Of a stretch of DNA of 64,000 bases, positions 11,870 to 24,007 are shown piece after piece. Numbering within the stretch: position 1 is the stretch's first letter; each line of letters begins with the position of its first letter. The position numbers and the translations under genes are program-made. This DNA comes from Luzula sylvatica (lineage: Eukaryota; Streptophyta; Magnoliopsida; Poales; Juncaceae), in NCBI GenBank assembly GCA_946800325.1, contig OX326959.1:49854784-49918783 (forward strand), written 5' to 3'. A model generated the notes under the pieces. That model was not told the DNA's origin. It did no database searches and saw nothing but the letters and a program-made list of their open reading frames with translations.

Positions 11870-12466
11870 GTAGGTTTTAATTGCAAAATTTTGGAGAGAT
11901 ATATTTGAATTTTTTAGATTTTAAAATGGGAGTTTTGAATTTTTCAGGTTTTGGAGAGGTTAATTCGATATTATTGATATTTTACTATTTATTTGATATT
12001 TACGGATTGTACAAGGGTAGTCCTGTTTGTAGAAGGGTGTATTAGATATTTTCTGGTTTTGTGGGGTTCTTTTTGTTTTCATATTTTCGAAGGGTGTGAT
12101 GGATATTTTCAGATTTTATGAGTTTTTTGTTTAATTTTCATATTTTAGAAGGGTGTATTCGATATTTTCTGGTTAAGTGAAGTTATTTTTTAATTTTCAT
12201 ATTTTAAAGGGTACATTTGATATTTTGAGATTTAAGAAGGGTATTTTTAAATTTTTAGGATTTTGCGAGGTATAATTCATATTTTCATATGATATAATGG
12301 TAGTTTTGAAAGTTTCTGCTTTAAGAGGGGTATATTTGTGAAATTGTAGGACAGTTTTTCATTTCTTTCAGGTTTTAAATGATTAGTTTTCTAATTCAAA
12401 ACTAAATTGTAGGACAGTTTTTCTTTTCTTTCAGGTTTTAAATGATTAGTTTTCTAATTCAAAACT
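11870..12466. repeat. Degenerate AT-rich tandem repeats and a 63-bp duplication
   Basis: From 11870 to about 12340, GGGTGTATTYGATATTTT and TTTTCATATTTT motifs recur about every 60 bp. Immediately after is a 63-bp tandem duplication starting AAATTGTAGGACAG (12341-12403 and 12404-12466) with near-identical copies. No coding. Confidence 0.75.
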
Positions 12467-12469
12467 AAC

Positions 12470-13776
12470 CATGTTATGAGATTTCCTTATTAATGAAGGT
12501 TATTTATCATTGGTGTAAATGATGATTATGCAGTAAATGATAATTATTTTTTCTTTAAAATATTTTTTACTTATTATTTCTGAAGTTGCGTGCTGATTAA
12601 TATTATCACGTTATATAACTATGTTGTAGATTACCGATGATCAGAATTCGGGATGAGTGATGATGAACATTCGTCACGAGTATGACTTTCAGATCTCTCT
12701 CAATTGAACCACTGACAAAAGTTTCAAAATCAAATGACAATTTGGAATCTTTTGTAAAATATTTTGTTATAAAATTTTTGCTGATCTTGAATGCTTACGA
12801 AAAGCCATAGGAGAGAATGGTGTTCTCAATGTAATTTTGTGATAATACTTTGAACTTGTGTGTTTTGAAGTCTGAGTCTGGGGTGTTTATGGGTAAATCA
12901 TTCATAAATAGGTTTTGCAAATTCTCATTAAAAAAGCTAATTGTTCATGGTAAGATATTGAGAAAGTATTATTTTGTAATATAATATATATTATTTTGAA
13001 TAATACACTTAATATATTAAAATTTCAGATTATATATTTAATTTTGAATTTTAATTGTAGATAGTACATTATTTTGAAATATTTAATTTAGGATTCATGG
13101 GTACCTATATTTCTAAATTTAAATGTTATCATATTTTACATTATACAATTAATTCAGAATTTTAATCATTAGGATATGGCGGCACTTCAAACTAATGTTT
13201 TCAGAAATCATAAAAAGATAGGTACCAAAAAGCTAATTATAGATGCAGATCAAAATGTAGTGTTCTTAGGTGAAATTGATGGAGATTTTTGGAGATTATT
13301 CGCAATGAAAGGCATGAATATTAGTGAAATGCTAAATTGCAATAAGGTCCTACCCAACCTTAAAATTGGAATTTTACTGTTCTGTTTTTTGTTATTATTT
13401 ATGTTTATTAATGTAAATTCTAATTTGTAGGTACATAGTGAGGACGTTGAAATACACGTATTTTTTGTTAATACATTTATATTTATTAACGTAAACCTTA
13501 TTTTCTTTCGAAACATGATGTTAATAACTGAGCTCTTAAATTATGATAGTAGAATGAATGCACGATGATAGTTATTTTTGTTGTAATGAAACGTATAAAA
13601 CAATCATAATAAAACAATCATAGTACTTATTTATGTTTATTGTAATGCACGAATCGTTATGTTCATAAGTGAGCACGATGATAGTTATGTTCATAAGTGA
13701 GCTCTTAAAAATATGATATTCCATCATCTTAAATATTAATACATATTCCCGCAGCAACGCGCGGGTATTAACCTAG
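12470..13776 (+). mobile_element. Probable Helitron 3' portion ending at CTAG 13773-13776
   Basis: On the plus strand an imperfect hairpin (CCCGC...GCGGG, 13748-13765) is followed by TATTAAC and CTAG, the Helitron 3' layout, though the next base is C and not T. The 5' end was not found, so the start is arbitrary. A short open frame at 13176-13430 follows a plausible intron acceptor and begins MAALQTNVFRNHKKIG; it is unassigned and may be captured or decayed coding sequence. Confidence 0.4.
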
Positions 13777-15679
13777 CTAAACTAAATTACACAAATGGAT
13801 CGACAACTTACGAGGATCCATGATCCGGGCGGCACCTAATATTGAAGTTAGAAGAAACTTTCCAAAACTTTGTAAATAAAAAATAACATACAGGAACTGA
13901 ACAAAAAAAATATAGAAAATTTAATGTAGTGACAAATTAACAAAAGGGGTCTCAGTTTTTTTTTTTTTTTTTTCAAATATTGGGTATTCTTAATATAATA
14001 TTGGGTATTCTAAATAACATCCATAGTTAATTGTCAATGATTAAAATTGAAACATGAAACTGAAATAAATTGAATAGAGCCCAAAAAATTAAACTGGATT
14101 GGAATTTCTAAAAATAACAAATCTAGAAATTACACTAGATTATAATTTCTAAAAATAACAAATCCAGAAATTATTTAGACTAAATTACAATTTCTAAAAA
14201 ACAAATGTAATTATCTAACAATATCTAAAATAATATAATTTGAAAATCTTAATCACAACGGTAACAAAATTTCTAATAATAACGTTAACAAAATCTTAAC
14301 GTTAACATTTGATGATATACATAAAATGAACCCGGTCCACGCTTTAATTAGAGAACAGTGCATGGAATGCCCATTTGGTTCATATTTATTTCTGTATAGC
14401 GAGTTCAGGCAATTTGTAGAATATGGAGCCAGCTCTAATATTCTATCTGTACTTATACATATCTATCTCCTTGTTCGGAAACCTATTCATTCATTCTTTC
14501 TCTCCAAATTAAATCCCTTTCTTCTCTCTTCTTCTCTACCTTGTTTTCTGTTCTATCCCACAAAAGAAACCTTGCAGATAATTGACAGCGAACGCCAATG
14601 GTCAATTTCGTAGATTCTTCGACTCTGAGACGAGATGGGAAATCGGCACTCAATGGGGAACTCTGTCTTCTTCTTATCTCGTGGACTCAGAGATCTCGAA
14701 ATGATGATTTACGTGGTTGATGCGAGATTGCTTCTAGGAAAGACATGAGAATGTAAGTGTTTCTTCTCCATTTTTCTTGTTTTTGATTTTCTTGGATCAA
14801 AATGAATGGTTTTTGAGTTACCCCCAAATCAAGCAAGAAAATATTTGTCTTTGTTTTTGATGTTCGATTTTCACTTAAGATCCTAGATCGAGTCGTTTCT
14901 CGTCCATATCTATGGAGATTGATTCTTGATTTTCGTTTAGTGTTTTCTATGGTTTTGGATACCCCCAAATCAAATGTTGGTTCTGTTTTTTCTATCCATG
15001 TGAATTTTCACTTAAAAGTGTCTGTAGACATAAACATTTTGTCATCAATCAACGAGTTGAATCTATTATCAAGTTCAATCAATAGACATATTGGATTTTT
15101 CCTACCTGTTATAACTCATGGGTTCTTGATCTGTTTATTATTGATTGTATAGTTTAGATTTTTGTAAATTTTCGGCTTTTTTATTCTCTTTTTTTTTTGC
15201 CTCAACATCCTCTCAGTTTTTGCTTTTAAATGTGCTATATATCTTTGTGCACTTTGTTTCGTAAAAAAACCTAAATAATTTGTTTGTTTTTTTTGTCTTT
15301 TCAGCTCTGTCGAGAATGAAAGAAAGGCGCAGGTCCAACTGGAGAGAAGATTCCGTATGTTCATACTTCAGAGAAGTTTTTGGACAAAGTTTGATTAATT
15401 AGCAATGCGTGTTTTCTTCTTGAGGTGAGTATCAGCTCTCTGTTTTGTTGTAGTTGTATCATTCAATTATTTCAATACAGTTTTGATAAAATAGTCTTAA
15501 AACTTTTATATTTTTCTATATGTAGGACAAGGTGACATACTAGATCCAATTAAGAATATACGGGAGTGAGTTGTCCCAAAACCAACAATGAAAGCTCTCT
15601 TCAACAATGATTTTCATCAGGCGGTCAAGGGACATGAACAAGATTTTCAAAATTAACTTATGTAAATTAAATGTGCATC

Positions 15680-15800
15680 ATATGTATGTGTGTATGTATG
15701 TGTGTGTGTGCGCGATCTGTATGTGTGTATGTGGGGTCTGTATGTGTGTATGTGTGGTTTGTATGGTGTGTGCGGGTGTATGGTTTGTGTTGTATATATA
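15680..15800. repeat. TG-rich microsatellite in the left arm of the palindrome
   Basis: TATG/TGTG repeats with interspersed GCGCGATCTG. The mirrored CA-rich copy lies at 16237-16360. Long open frames here are low-complexity artefacts. Confidence 0.85.
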
Positions 15801-15834
15801 GTATTTGTATTTTGCAGGTGTGCACGAGGAGAGG

Positions 15835-16225
15835 GGGAACCGGCCCGGGCGAGTGGGGTCTGCCCTAAAATGGGTTGGTCCCACGGGGGGAGTGAATCCG
15901 GCCCAAAGAGGGGTCGGGCCCGTGGGGGAAGGGGGGGGGGGGGTGGGCCCAGGGGTCCGGCCCAAAGAGGGGTCGGGCCTGGTGGGGGTGGTGGTCTCCG
16001 ACCCCTCTCTGGGCCGGACCGACCCTTGGGCCAGACCCCCACCCCCGCGGGCCCCTCTTTGGGCCCGACCCCCGCAGGTCCAACCCCTCTTTGGGCCGGA
16101 CCCCACCTCCCACGGGCCCGACCGGGCCATTTTTGGGCCCGACTCCTTCCCCCGTGGGACCAGCCCATTTTAGGGCAGACCCCACTCCCCCAGGCCGGTT
16201 CCCCCTCTCCTCGTGCACACCTGCA
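15835..16225. repeat. GC-rich core at the centre of the palindrome
   Basis: About 390 bp of very high GC in an otherwise AT-rich window, built from GGGCCCGACCCC and GGCCCAAAGAGGGGTCGG style micro-repeats that invert around about 16010-16020. The block contains many short internal palindromes in addition to the large one. It shows no coding evidence. Confidence 0.85.
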
Positions 16226-18003
16226 AAATACAAATACTATATATACAACACAAACCATACACCCGCACACACCACACACACACACATACAGACCACATAT
16301 ACACACATACAGATCGCGCGCACACACACACACATACATATCACACACATACATATGATGCACATTTAATTTACGTAAGTGAATTTTGAAAATCTTGTTC
16401 ATGTCCCTTGACCGCCTGATGAAAATCATTGTTGAAGAGAGCTTTCATTGTTGGTTTTGGGACAACTCACTCCGTATATTCTTAATTGGATCTAGTATGT
16501 CACCTTGTCCTGCAGATAGAAAAATATAAAAGTTTTAAGACTATTTTATCAAAAGTGTGTTGAAATAATTGAATGATACAACTACAACAAAACAGAGAGC
16601 TGATACTCACCTTGAGAAGAAAACACACGCATTGCTAATTAATCAGACTTTGTCCCAAAACTTCTCTTAAGTAGACCATACGGAATCTTCTCTCCAATTG
16701 GACCTGCACGTTTCTTTCATTCTCGACAGAGCTGAAAATTCAACTCATTAATTTAGGTTTTTTTTACGAAGCAAAGTGCAGAAAGATATATGGCATATTT
16801 AAATACAAAAAATTGAGAGGATGTTGAGGCAAAAAAAAAAAAAAGAGAATGAAAAAGCCGAAAATTTACAAAAATCTAAACTATACAATCAATAATAAAC
16901 AAATCAAGAATCCATGAGTTATAACAGGTAGGAAAAATCCAATATGTCTATTAATTGAACTTGATAATAAATTCAACTCATTGATTGATGACAAAATGTT
17001 TATGTGTACAGACACTTTAAGTGAAAATTCACATGGATAAAAAAACAGAACCAACATTTGATTTTGGGGTATCCAAAACCATAGAAAACACTAAACGAAA
17101 ATCAAGAATTAATCTTCCAGACAAACATAGAATGGATGAGAAACGACTCGATCTAGGATCTTAAGTCAAAATTGAACATCAAAAGCAAAGACAAATATTT
17201 TCTTGCTTGATTTGGGGGTAACTCAAAAACCATTCATTTTGATCCAAGAAAATCAAAAACAAGAAAATGGAGAAGGAACACTTACATTCTCATGTCTGTC
17301 CTAGAAGCAATCTCGCATCAACCACGTAAATCATCATTTCGAGATCTCTGAGTCCACGAGATAAGAAGACATAGTTCCCCATTGAGTGCCGATTTCCCAT
17401 CTCGTCTCAGAGTTGAAGAATCTACGAAATTGACCATTAGTGTTGCTGTCAATTATCTGCAAGGTTTCTTTTGTGGGATAGAACATAAAACAAGGGAAAG
17501 AAGAGAGAAGAAGAGACAAAAAAGGGATTTAATTTGGAGAGAAAGAATGAATGAATAGGTTTCGGAACAAGGAGATAGATATGTATAAGTACAGATGGAA
17601 TATTAGAGCTGGCTCCATATTCTACTAATTGCCTGAACTCGGTATACAGAAATAAATATGAACCAAATGGGAATTCCATACACTGTTCTCTAATTAAAAC
17701 GTGGACCGGGTTCATTTTGTATATATCATCAAATGTTAACGTTAAGATTTTGTTAACGTTATTATTAGAAATTTTGTTACCGTTGTGATTAAGATTTTGA
17801 AATTATATTATTTTAGATATTGTTAGATAATTACATTTGTATTTTAGAAATTGTAATTTAGTCTAATTAATTTCTGGATTTGTTATTTTTAGAAATCATA
17901 ATTTAGTCTAATTTCTAGATTTGTTATTTTTAGAAATTCCAATTCAGTATATATATATTTTTTATTCTATTCAATTTTTATTTTTCATTTTCATGTTTCA
18001 ATA

Positions 18004-18960
18004 ATTAGGCTGTACCCTGCAAAATTCATGTCACGGGTCAGAGTTGATATTTATGCAATAATTGAGCTGTACCTTGCAATTGATCTGTACTTGGAATTCA
18101 TTGTTTTGCTTATGAAAATTGAATTAATGTATTAAATAAAATGAAAACAAATTAAAAAATAGTAAGTTGAGTCTTGAATTTAGGAAGGAGGCCCATCGAC
18201 TACAATCAGTGTTGATAATTTTTCTTTTCTCGAATTCAACGAGTAAGGATTACTATTTCAACGTACAGATTTCATTTTAAATGTCAAAACTAATTTGCCA
18301 GTTAAATATTGCTCCAAGATTCCACCATGTGAGCCATCAAAATATCAAAATATTGCCAGTTAAATATTTCTCGAATTCTCTTTGTACACTGTCAAATATA
18401 AATATGAATTATTAAAGTAAACAATAATTACGATAAGAAGTTATTTAAAAGGAACAATAATTAGTAATTACCATTGATCCAATTGCTATGCATAAAACAC
18501 AAACGAAATATCAATTGATTCAGAAAAGAAGATTCTAGATAAGAATAATTGTCAAATTGAGTTTGAATTCGAATTCGGATCCGGCTAAACATAGAAAATT
18601 CATGTTTCAGTTTATCCCATGATCAAAACAAGAGTAAACAAATTAAAATCACACAGTTAAATCATGAAACGACCCTTCCAAGTTCCAACCCATTTTATTC
18701 TGAATTTGTAAGATTCAAGGGCTGAAAGATAAATAAGAGTAAACTAAAGGGGGGGCATGTGGAATAATTACAAAGAAGTTATGATTGAAGAAGCTGCAAG
18801 AAAGAAGTTAGAACGTCCTTTTTAAAAGAAATAACAAAGAGCTGGTTTATTTGATGTAAAAAAATATGAATAATTACATGATGAAATATGAATAGATCAA
18901 CCATGGATACTTCTTATCATTTTTCAAACCCAGTTGATAAAAATGCAGTTAAGATTTTGT
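18004..18960. other. Intergenic, no assigned feature
   Basis: AT-rich DNA with a short internal repeat of GAGCTGTACCTTGCAAT-type sequence near 18010-18090. No gene seen. Confidence 0.5.
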
Positions 18961-19545
18961 AATCATTAACATAAGTGTTCTTTACGATTAAATTTGGCCA
19001 TTTACTTTCTAATGGTTCCATACTTTTCTGATTTTCGTACCTTTTAGCTAAGACTTCAGTCTTCTTAGCCAAGCTTTATATGAAGTTGTCTTGGTTGAGG
19101 AAATATTAAAGAGAACAATTATAATTTTCCTATGACAAAGAGTGGTGATATACAATCTTTTGGTTCGGGTCTTGAACTATAAGCCCAAAAAACTCAGGTT
19201 TCGGATCCAAACATTTAAGTGATTCATTTCTTTTGATAAAGATGATTTATCGAGTTAAAAATAAGTACATTTACATTAAAACTATTAAAGATAAGAAGAA
19301 ATATTGTGGTTTATTGGTAGAGAAATTACATTTGTGAGATGTCATGAATTCGAATACCTACATGCTATATATTAATTTTTTTTTCCCCAAAAATACAATA
19401 AAAATAAAAGAAAATAATAGTTTTATCGAGATTTGAACCTTTGATTTATAAGTTCGAATGTAGTGCTTCAATCAATAAATCACAAAATCACATGTGACTA
19501 AATACGTTAACTTTATTTCTAATAAATTAATTCAATACACGATTT
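18961..19545 (+). repeat. Direct repeat DR2 (partner of 9999-10612)
   Basis: Second copy of the 600-bp sequence, same orientation, ending at the same CACGATTTAC after which the flanks differ. It has the same paired tRNA-like modules. The outer flanks are unrelated and no TG/CA ends or PBS adjoin the copies, so LTRs are unlikely. Confidence 0.85.
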
Positions 19546-20552
19546 ACTTTCAAGTTAGGCTTCGAATACTTGAAAACTTGGGGCCGAATATGAGCATGGG
19601 TTTGTGTTAAAAGAATACATGAATATTCAACACATATTTACACGCCAATTTATTGCTTAATTTAGTAAGGAAAATGTAGATATACCCTTACCTTTTTTTC
19701 AAGAAACTTGCTGACGTAAATATGATTAAATATCTTAATTCACAACTTATTATTTTAATTGGATGTCCAATCACAAATTAAGATAATTAAATTATAAATT
19801 AAAATATTAAATCATGTATATGTTAATTTTTAAGATGTTAAATGATATTCACGTAACTAAATTTATGGGAAAGAATTCTGAGATTTGTACATGACTGCTC
19901 ATTTATTAACGTGGGGTTATTTCAGGGGCGGCTCAAATAGTATGAGTATTTTCGATATTGAAAATTAAAATATTACTATGCTTTGATTCATTTTAGTGAT
20001 AAATATTACAGTCAAAATAACTATACAAATATATTAAATCACAAAAATAAATAAGAGTACCATGAAATTCTTCAAATGAAGAATTTTTTTATTCCACTAT
20101 TCACGTTTCTTAATGAAACTATATCATATTGTTTAATTTTTACATATGGATTTGACCAAAGTCTAAATGAAGGCTCATTTGGTACTTCGCTTATTTTATC
20201 AAGCACCAATGTAAATCCGTTTCATTAAATCATTTCACATCAAATGCTAAAGTTTGTGTATTTGTAACTGTTTATTTAAAAAAAATGATGTATCAAGCAT
20301 TTTTTTTGTAATTTTTTATGTACATAAAATATCATAAAAAATCATATTAACTCTTGTTTTAAGTCAACGAGTTGAATTTATATATTTCATTAGTAGAACA
20401 TGACAGTATAATTTTAAGTTTTCTTAGAATTGAATAATTTATTAGTGGGCTTTCTAAAATTTTCTGGCCCTCCTCAACTGCCTAGTTGTCTATGTTAGCT
20501 GGCCCTGGGTTATTTAGAAAAGCCCATATACTGTACCCTTTCATTTTTTCAC
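19546..20552. other. Intergenic, AT-rich
   Basis: No gene, RNA or clear element end was recognised. Short AT-rich stretches only. Confidence 0.5.
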
Positions 20553-20768
20553 AGCACCAATTATATTCTTAATTAATGATTAATTATTAAAATCATTAAC
20601 AAAAGTAATCCGATTAATAGTTAATTAATATATAATTAAAATATATATACATTTATAATTCTTAATTAATATAAATTAACTGTTAATCGGATGTATTTTT
20701 GTTAATGATCATATTAATTAATCATCAATTAATGGTTAATTGGTGATATAGAAATGTGGTGCGGAAAT
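20553..20768. mobile_element. Hairpin MITE about 400 bp upstream of the C2-protein start codon
   Basis: Inverted halves share CATTAACAAAARTAVATCCG, GATTAAYAGTTAATT and AATTAATSATTAATTA, and end in CAGCACCA (left) and CGCACCAC (right, reverse complement). The element is about 216 bp and would fold into a long AT-rich stem. Target duplication not resolved. Confidence 0.65.
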
Positions 20769-21166
20769 GAGGAGGTATAGTATAATTATCCTGTTTAGAA
20801 ATAAAATGGACATGTACATGTTTTCGTAAATAAATAAGCCGTAATCTAGTCTTGTTATAACTTACGGTGCAATATGGGCCAAGCACCCATCAGTTTCATT
20901 CTTGCGTAGTTACACGATGAATTTTACGCCCCAAATAATTCATATTCCTCCTATATACAATGCTATTTTTAGATGATAGATTGATGTCTATAACCACTTC
21001 ACCCTATTTCCATAACAGTCCCTTTGTTTGTAGGCTTACACGTGTCCTCCTCACGACTCGCGCGTTTCTAAACTTGACAAACAAGAATTGCTTCCATCTC
21101 TCTCCTTTCCCCATTTCCAATCTTGCTTCGATTTTCCAGTGTCGCTCGATCAATCGTAATTTTGCA

Positions 21167-21994
21167 ATGGCCGCCACAGGCAATTCCTTGGAGGTGACTG
21201 TGATATCAGCAAAGGATCTTAAGAAAGTGAACATCTTCTCAAAAATGTCCGTATATGCAACCGCAGCCATTTCCGGCGCAGACCCCTCAGATACCCGCCG
21301 CACCATTCCTGATGTTCATGGCGGACGGAGCCCAACATGGGGCACAACTGTCCGCTTTGTCTTACGCTCAACTGACCCCCATCATTCACTACATATTGTG
21401 TTGCGTTCGGCGCGTTTCTTTGGCGATCGTGAGGTTGGCGCGGTCCTTGTCCCCATCAAAGATCTTCTCGAGGCGGGTGCGGATGGAGAAGAGAAGTTTG
21501 TGAGTTATCAAGTCCGCCGTCCATCAGGGAGGCCCAAAGGCGTGCTTAACTTGTCATACAAAGTCATTAAACCTAATGGTGGTTCTGCAACAAATGCAAC
21601 AATTCCTTCTGTGGGTACTTCGGACCAGACTTCAGTTACTAAAGAAGCTCAGCCCGTGACCGCATACCCTATTGTGGCCACCTATCCTGCTCCCGGGGCT
21701 CATTACAATGCCGGAGAACAATACGGGACTCCATCTGGGTACCCGTCGTTCCCAGGGCCATATCCATACCCCCCCGTGGCTGCTCCTGGTTACGGATACG
21801 GCGCAATACCGCCCCAGGCAGGGTATGGGTATGTTCCGCAACCACAGCAGAACAAGAGTGGTTTCGGAGCGGGACTCGGTATGGGAATTCTTGGTGGAGC
21901 CCTTGGTGGGATTGTGCTCGGAGATTTGATTGCCGATACCTCATCATATGATGCGAGCTACGATTCAGCCTTCGACGGAGGTGTTGACTTTTGA
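21167..21994 (+). CDS. SRC2-like C2-domain protein
   Basis: Single-exon gene, 275 aa. Residues about 6-125 form a C2 domain (SLEVTVISAKDLKKVNIFSK, then YATAAISG, SPTWGTTVRFVL and REVGAVLVPIKDLLE), which in this family binds membranes or partner proteins. The C-terminal half is Gly/Pro/Tyr-rich (YPSFPGPYPYPPVAAPGYGY) and ends in a Gly-rich hydrophobic segment (FGAGLGMGILGGALGGIVLG) before an acidic tail, as in soybean SRC2 and Arabidopsis homologues, which are cold- or stress-associated and locate to endomembranes. ATG at 21167 is preferred because the C2 domain starts just after it; the frame stays open upstream to an ATG at 20960, but that stretch looks like 5' leader. A TATATA motif lies near 20952. 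The domain call is certain, the biological role is inferred. Confidence 0.92.
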   Translation: MAATGNSLEVTVISAKDLKKVNIFSKMSVYATAAISGADPSDTRRTIPDVHGGRSPTWGTTVRFVLRSTDPHHSLHIVLRSARFFGDREVGAVLVPIKDLLEAGADGEEKFVSYQVRRPSGRPKGVLNLSYKVIKPNGGSATNATIPSVGTSDQTSVTKEAQPVTAYPIVATYPAPGAHYNAGEQYGTPSGYPSFPGPYPYPPVAAPGYGYGAIPPQAGYGYVPQPQQNKSGFGAGLGMGILGGALGGIVLGDLIADTSSYDASYDSAFDGGVDF

Positions 21995-22290
21995 AGTTTG
22001 CCGGTTTCTTCATCAAGAACAAAATCGTGAAATGACACTCAGGGAGTACTATTATTTTTCTTTATCAATTTGATTCTATAAGCAGGATCGGCGTGTATGT
22101 GTGTATGTTCACAATTTCTCTGGGAAACAACATGTATCTAGCATATGAGAAAATATTGTTAAATGAACTTTCTGACAACAGTATTGAGGATTGATATTAA
22201 TAAATATATTTATGAAGGAAAGAGTCATTATTGGTTATTTTTTTTTTATTTTTTTATTTTAAGAAGAATATATATATGAGACTAACCTAT

Positions 22291-22468
22291 TTAATTAAGT
22301 ACAATATGTTTGGTATTTGATGTCCTTTTTATGATTGCATTTGTATTGAGATTTGTGTTTTTTCATGATGATCATGAAAATTTGTGCATATCATCAAATG
22401 TACAAATCCTAATATAAATTCAATAGTGAAAAAACATTAAATACCAATTTCATGTACTTAATTAAGGG
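22291..22468. mobile_element. Palindromic MITE, copy 1 of 3
   Basis: Ends TTAATTAAGTAC and, inverted, GTACTTAATTAA. The halves mirror through TTGAGATTTGTG / ATCATGAAAATTTGTGC. Related copies lie at 23058-23232 and 40101-40300. Confidence 0.7.
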
Positions 22469-23057
22469 GTTGTTTGATATGCAAGAATGTAAGGAAAAAT
22501 CATCAATTTCTTGGAAAATGTGGGATATCCCTTGTTTGATGTGCAAGAATTTGGGAGAATCCATTTTCTTGCTTATTATTGTCTCCTTTATTTTCCTTCA
22601 TTTTGTAAGACAATGTTTTCCTTTCAAAATAAGGAGCCGTTTGATGTAAAAGACTTTGAGGGATATTGAAGGATTCTCGTATTGTCTAGAGAAAGTGATG
22701 TGATGGTAAAGTATTTGAAGGACATAAACATTTTCCACATGTGTTGTTTGATGTGGTAGAATGATAGATAATAGAAAGTGAAATTTATTGTTTGATGTGA
22801 AGGAAATTAAAAAATGATTGGAATTAGATTTTGTTTTTTAAAATATATAAAATAGTATATAAATATATTAATTAATAATTAAAATAAATATAATATTAAC
22901 ATTACATTATTAAATTATATTGTATTATTAATATTAACATTGTATTATAATAATATTATATGTTAATATTCAATTATTACTATTACTATTAATAATAATA
23001 TTATTATATTGTATTGTATTATTTTTATATATTATATTATATGAGGGAAGCTAACCT
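22469..23057. other. AT-rich DNA with decayed element ends
   Basis: Holds GTTTGATGTGGTAGAATGAT and GAAGGATTCTCG motifs that also flank the nested element at 29.3-30.7 kb, so these are relics of the same repeat family, followed by ATT/TAT-rich sequence. No gene. Confidence 0.5.
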
Positions 23058-23232
23058 ACTTAATTAAGTACCAAAATTTTGGTACTTAATACTTTTTGAC
23101 ACTTGAATTTGCATTGAGATTTTTATTTTTTCGATGATCATGAAATTTTGTGCACATCATTAAAAGCACAAATCTCAGTGCAAATCCAATGATTTAAAAA
23201 CATTAAGTATCAAAACTTGTGTACCATATAAA
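23058..23232. mobile_element. Palindromic MITE, copy 2 of 3
   Basis: Begins TTAATTAAGTACC and ends at GTGTACC. Same internal mirrored GAGATTTTTATTTTTT / GATCATGAAATTTTGTGC structure as the copy at 22291. Right end more degraded. Confidence 0.6.
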
Positions 23233-23689
23233 TATCATTTGTGTTTTATATAAATATCTTAAATAATAATTAAAATAAATATTATACGAACATTACATTA
23301 GTATATTATATTGTATTATTATATTAATATCGTATTATAATAATAATATTGTATTGTATTATATTATTCTTATATTATATATTATAGTACAATATAAATA
23401 TATTATATTATATTATATTATGTAATATTATATATATAAATTAATTATTAAAATAAATACATTATATATAAATTAAGGAAAACACTAGGAACACAAGTCA
23501 TGTCTTTTGTTTTATTTTTATTTTTGGAAGACAACAAATTGATGAAAAAAAAGGGATAATGACAAGCAAACTAGAAATCACATTCGCACTTAATCCCACA
23601 TTCTTGACTCATCAAACAGATAACAAGAACACTTGTCATGGACATTGATGTCTTTTCTCTCATTATATCATAAATCAAATTTCTTTCTT
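23233..23689. other. AT-rich DNA and left flank of the composite element
   Basis: Mostly ATT repeats, then at 23555-23640 a sequence (CAAGCAAACTAGAAATCACA and following) that matches 40445-41075 except that the hAT-like insert is absent here. No gene. Confidence 0.55.
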
Positions 23690-23741
23690 TCACGTGACTT
23701 CTCTCTTCTCTCTCTTTTCCTTTTCTCCTTCTTTCTCCCTT

Positions 23742-23994
23742 TGTTAGCGTTGAGGAAGATGATGACTGGACAACTCCAGGAGATCATTTTCTACGAGATT
23801 AGGCGCTATGGATAATTGATGAAGTTTAGTAAAATAGTTAAATGAGTGTATAATGAGCTTTTGTGTATAGGATAGATCATACGGTCCAGAATCATAGAGC
23901 TTTTGTGTAACTATAAATAAAGCTCCCTTGTAATCAATTTTATATCAATCCAATATATCTCTTGAAAACATTTAAATTATTCTTTAATTTATCA
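23742..23994 (+). repeat. Left LTR
   Basis: 253 bp, TG...CA, with a TATAAATA promoter motif near 23913. It lacks a short CATCACGAACTGG-type insert present in the right LTR. Confidence 0.85.
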
Positions 23995-24007
23995 TGATAT
24001 CAAGAGC
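23995..24007 (+). other. Primer binding site of the LTR element
   Basis: TGATATCAAGAGC directly abuts the left LTR and resembles the copia-type initiator-Met tRNA site with two changes. Confidence 0.7.

Larger units (their letters stand above)
14046..18003. mobile_element. 4-kb fold-back palindrome (two arms of about 1.95 kb)
   Basis: The left arm (about 14046-15990) reappears as its reverse complement at about 16040-18003, with only point differences and small indels. Matching landmarks are the frame starting MNPVH at 14326 (plus) and 17715 (minus), AACGTTAACAAAATCTTAAC near both outer ends, the TG microsatellites and a GTGCACGAGGAGAGGGGGAA block near the centre. Homology stops near GAAACATGAAA at both outer ends. 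Each arm reads inward like a gene 5' region: a CT-rich leader, a possible donor GAGAAT|GTAAGTG (about 14750) and acceptor TTTTCAG (about 15304). No transposase was seen. Could be a fold-back transposon or a rearranged inverted duplication of a captured gene fragment. Confidence 0.9.

Noticed and set aside
15653..16429. Long overlapping open frames (up to 258 codons) on both strands at the palindrome centre
   Set aside because: They translate TG/CA microsatellite and GC-rich micro-repeats (runs of Gly, Pro, Arg, Cys, Val) and are open on both strands by composition.
9999..19545. LTR retrotransposon with 600-bp LTRs
   Set aside because: No TG/CA ends, no PBS or PPT next to the copies, no gag-pol between them.
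20960..21166. N-terminal extension or transit peptide on the C2 protein
   Set aside because: Overlaps the TATA/leader region and the C2 domain begins right after ATG 21167; homologues start there.
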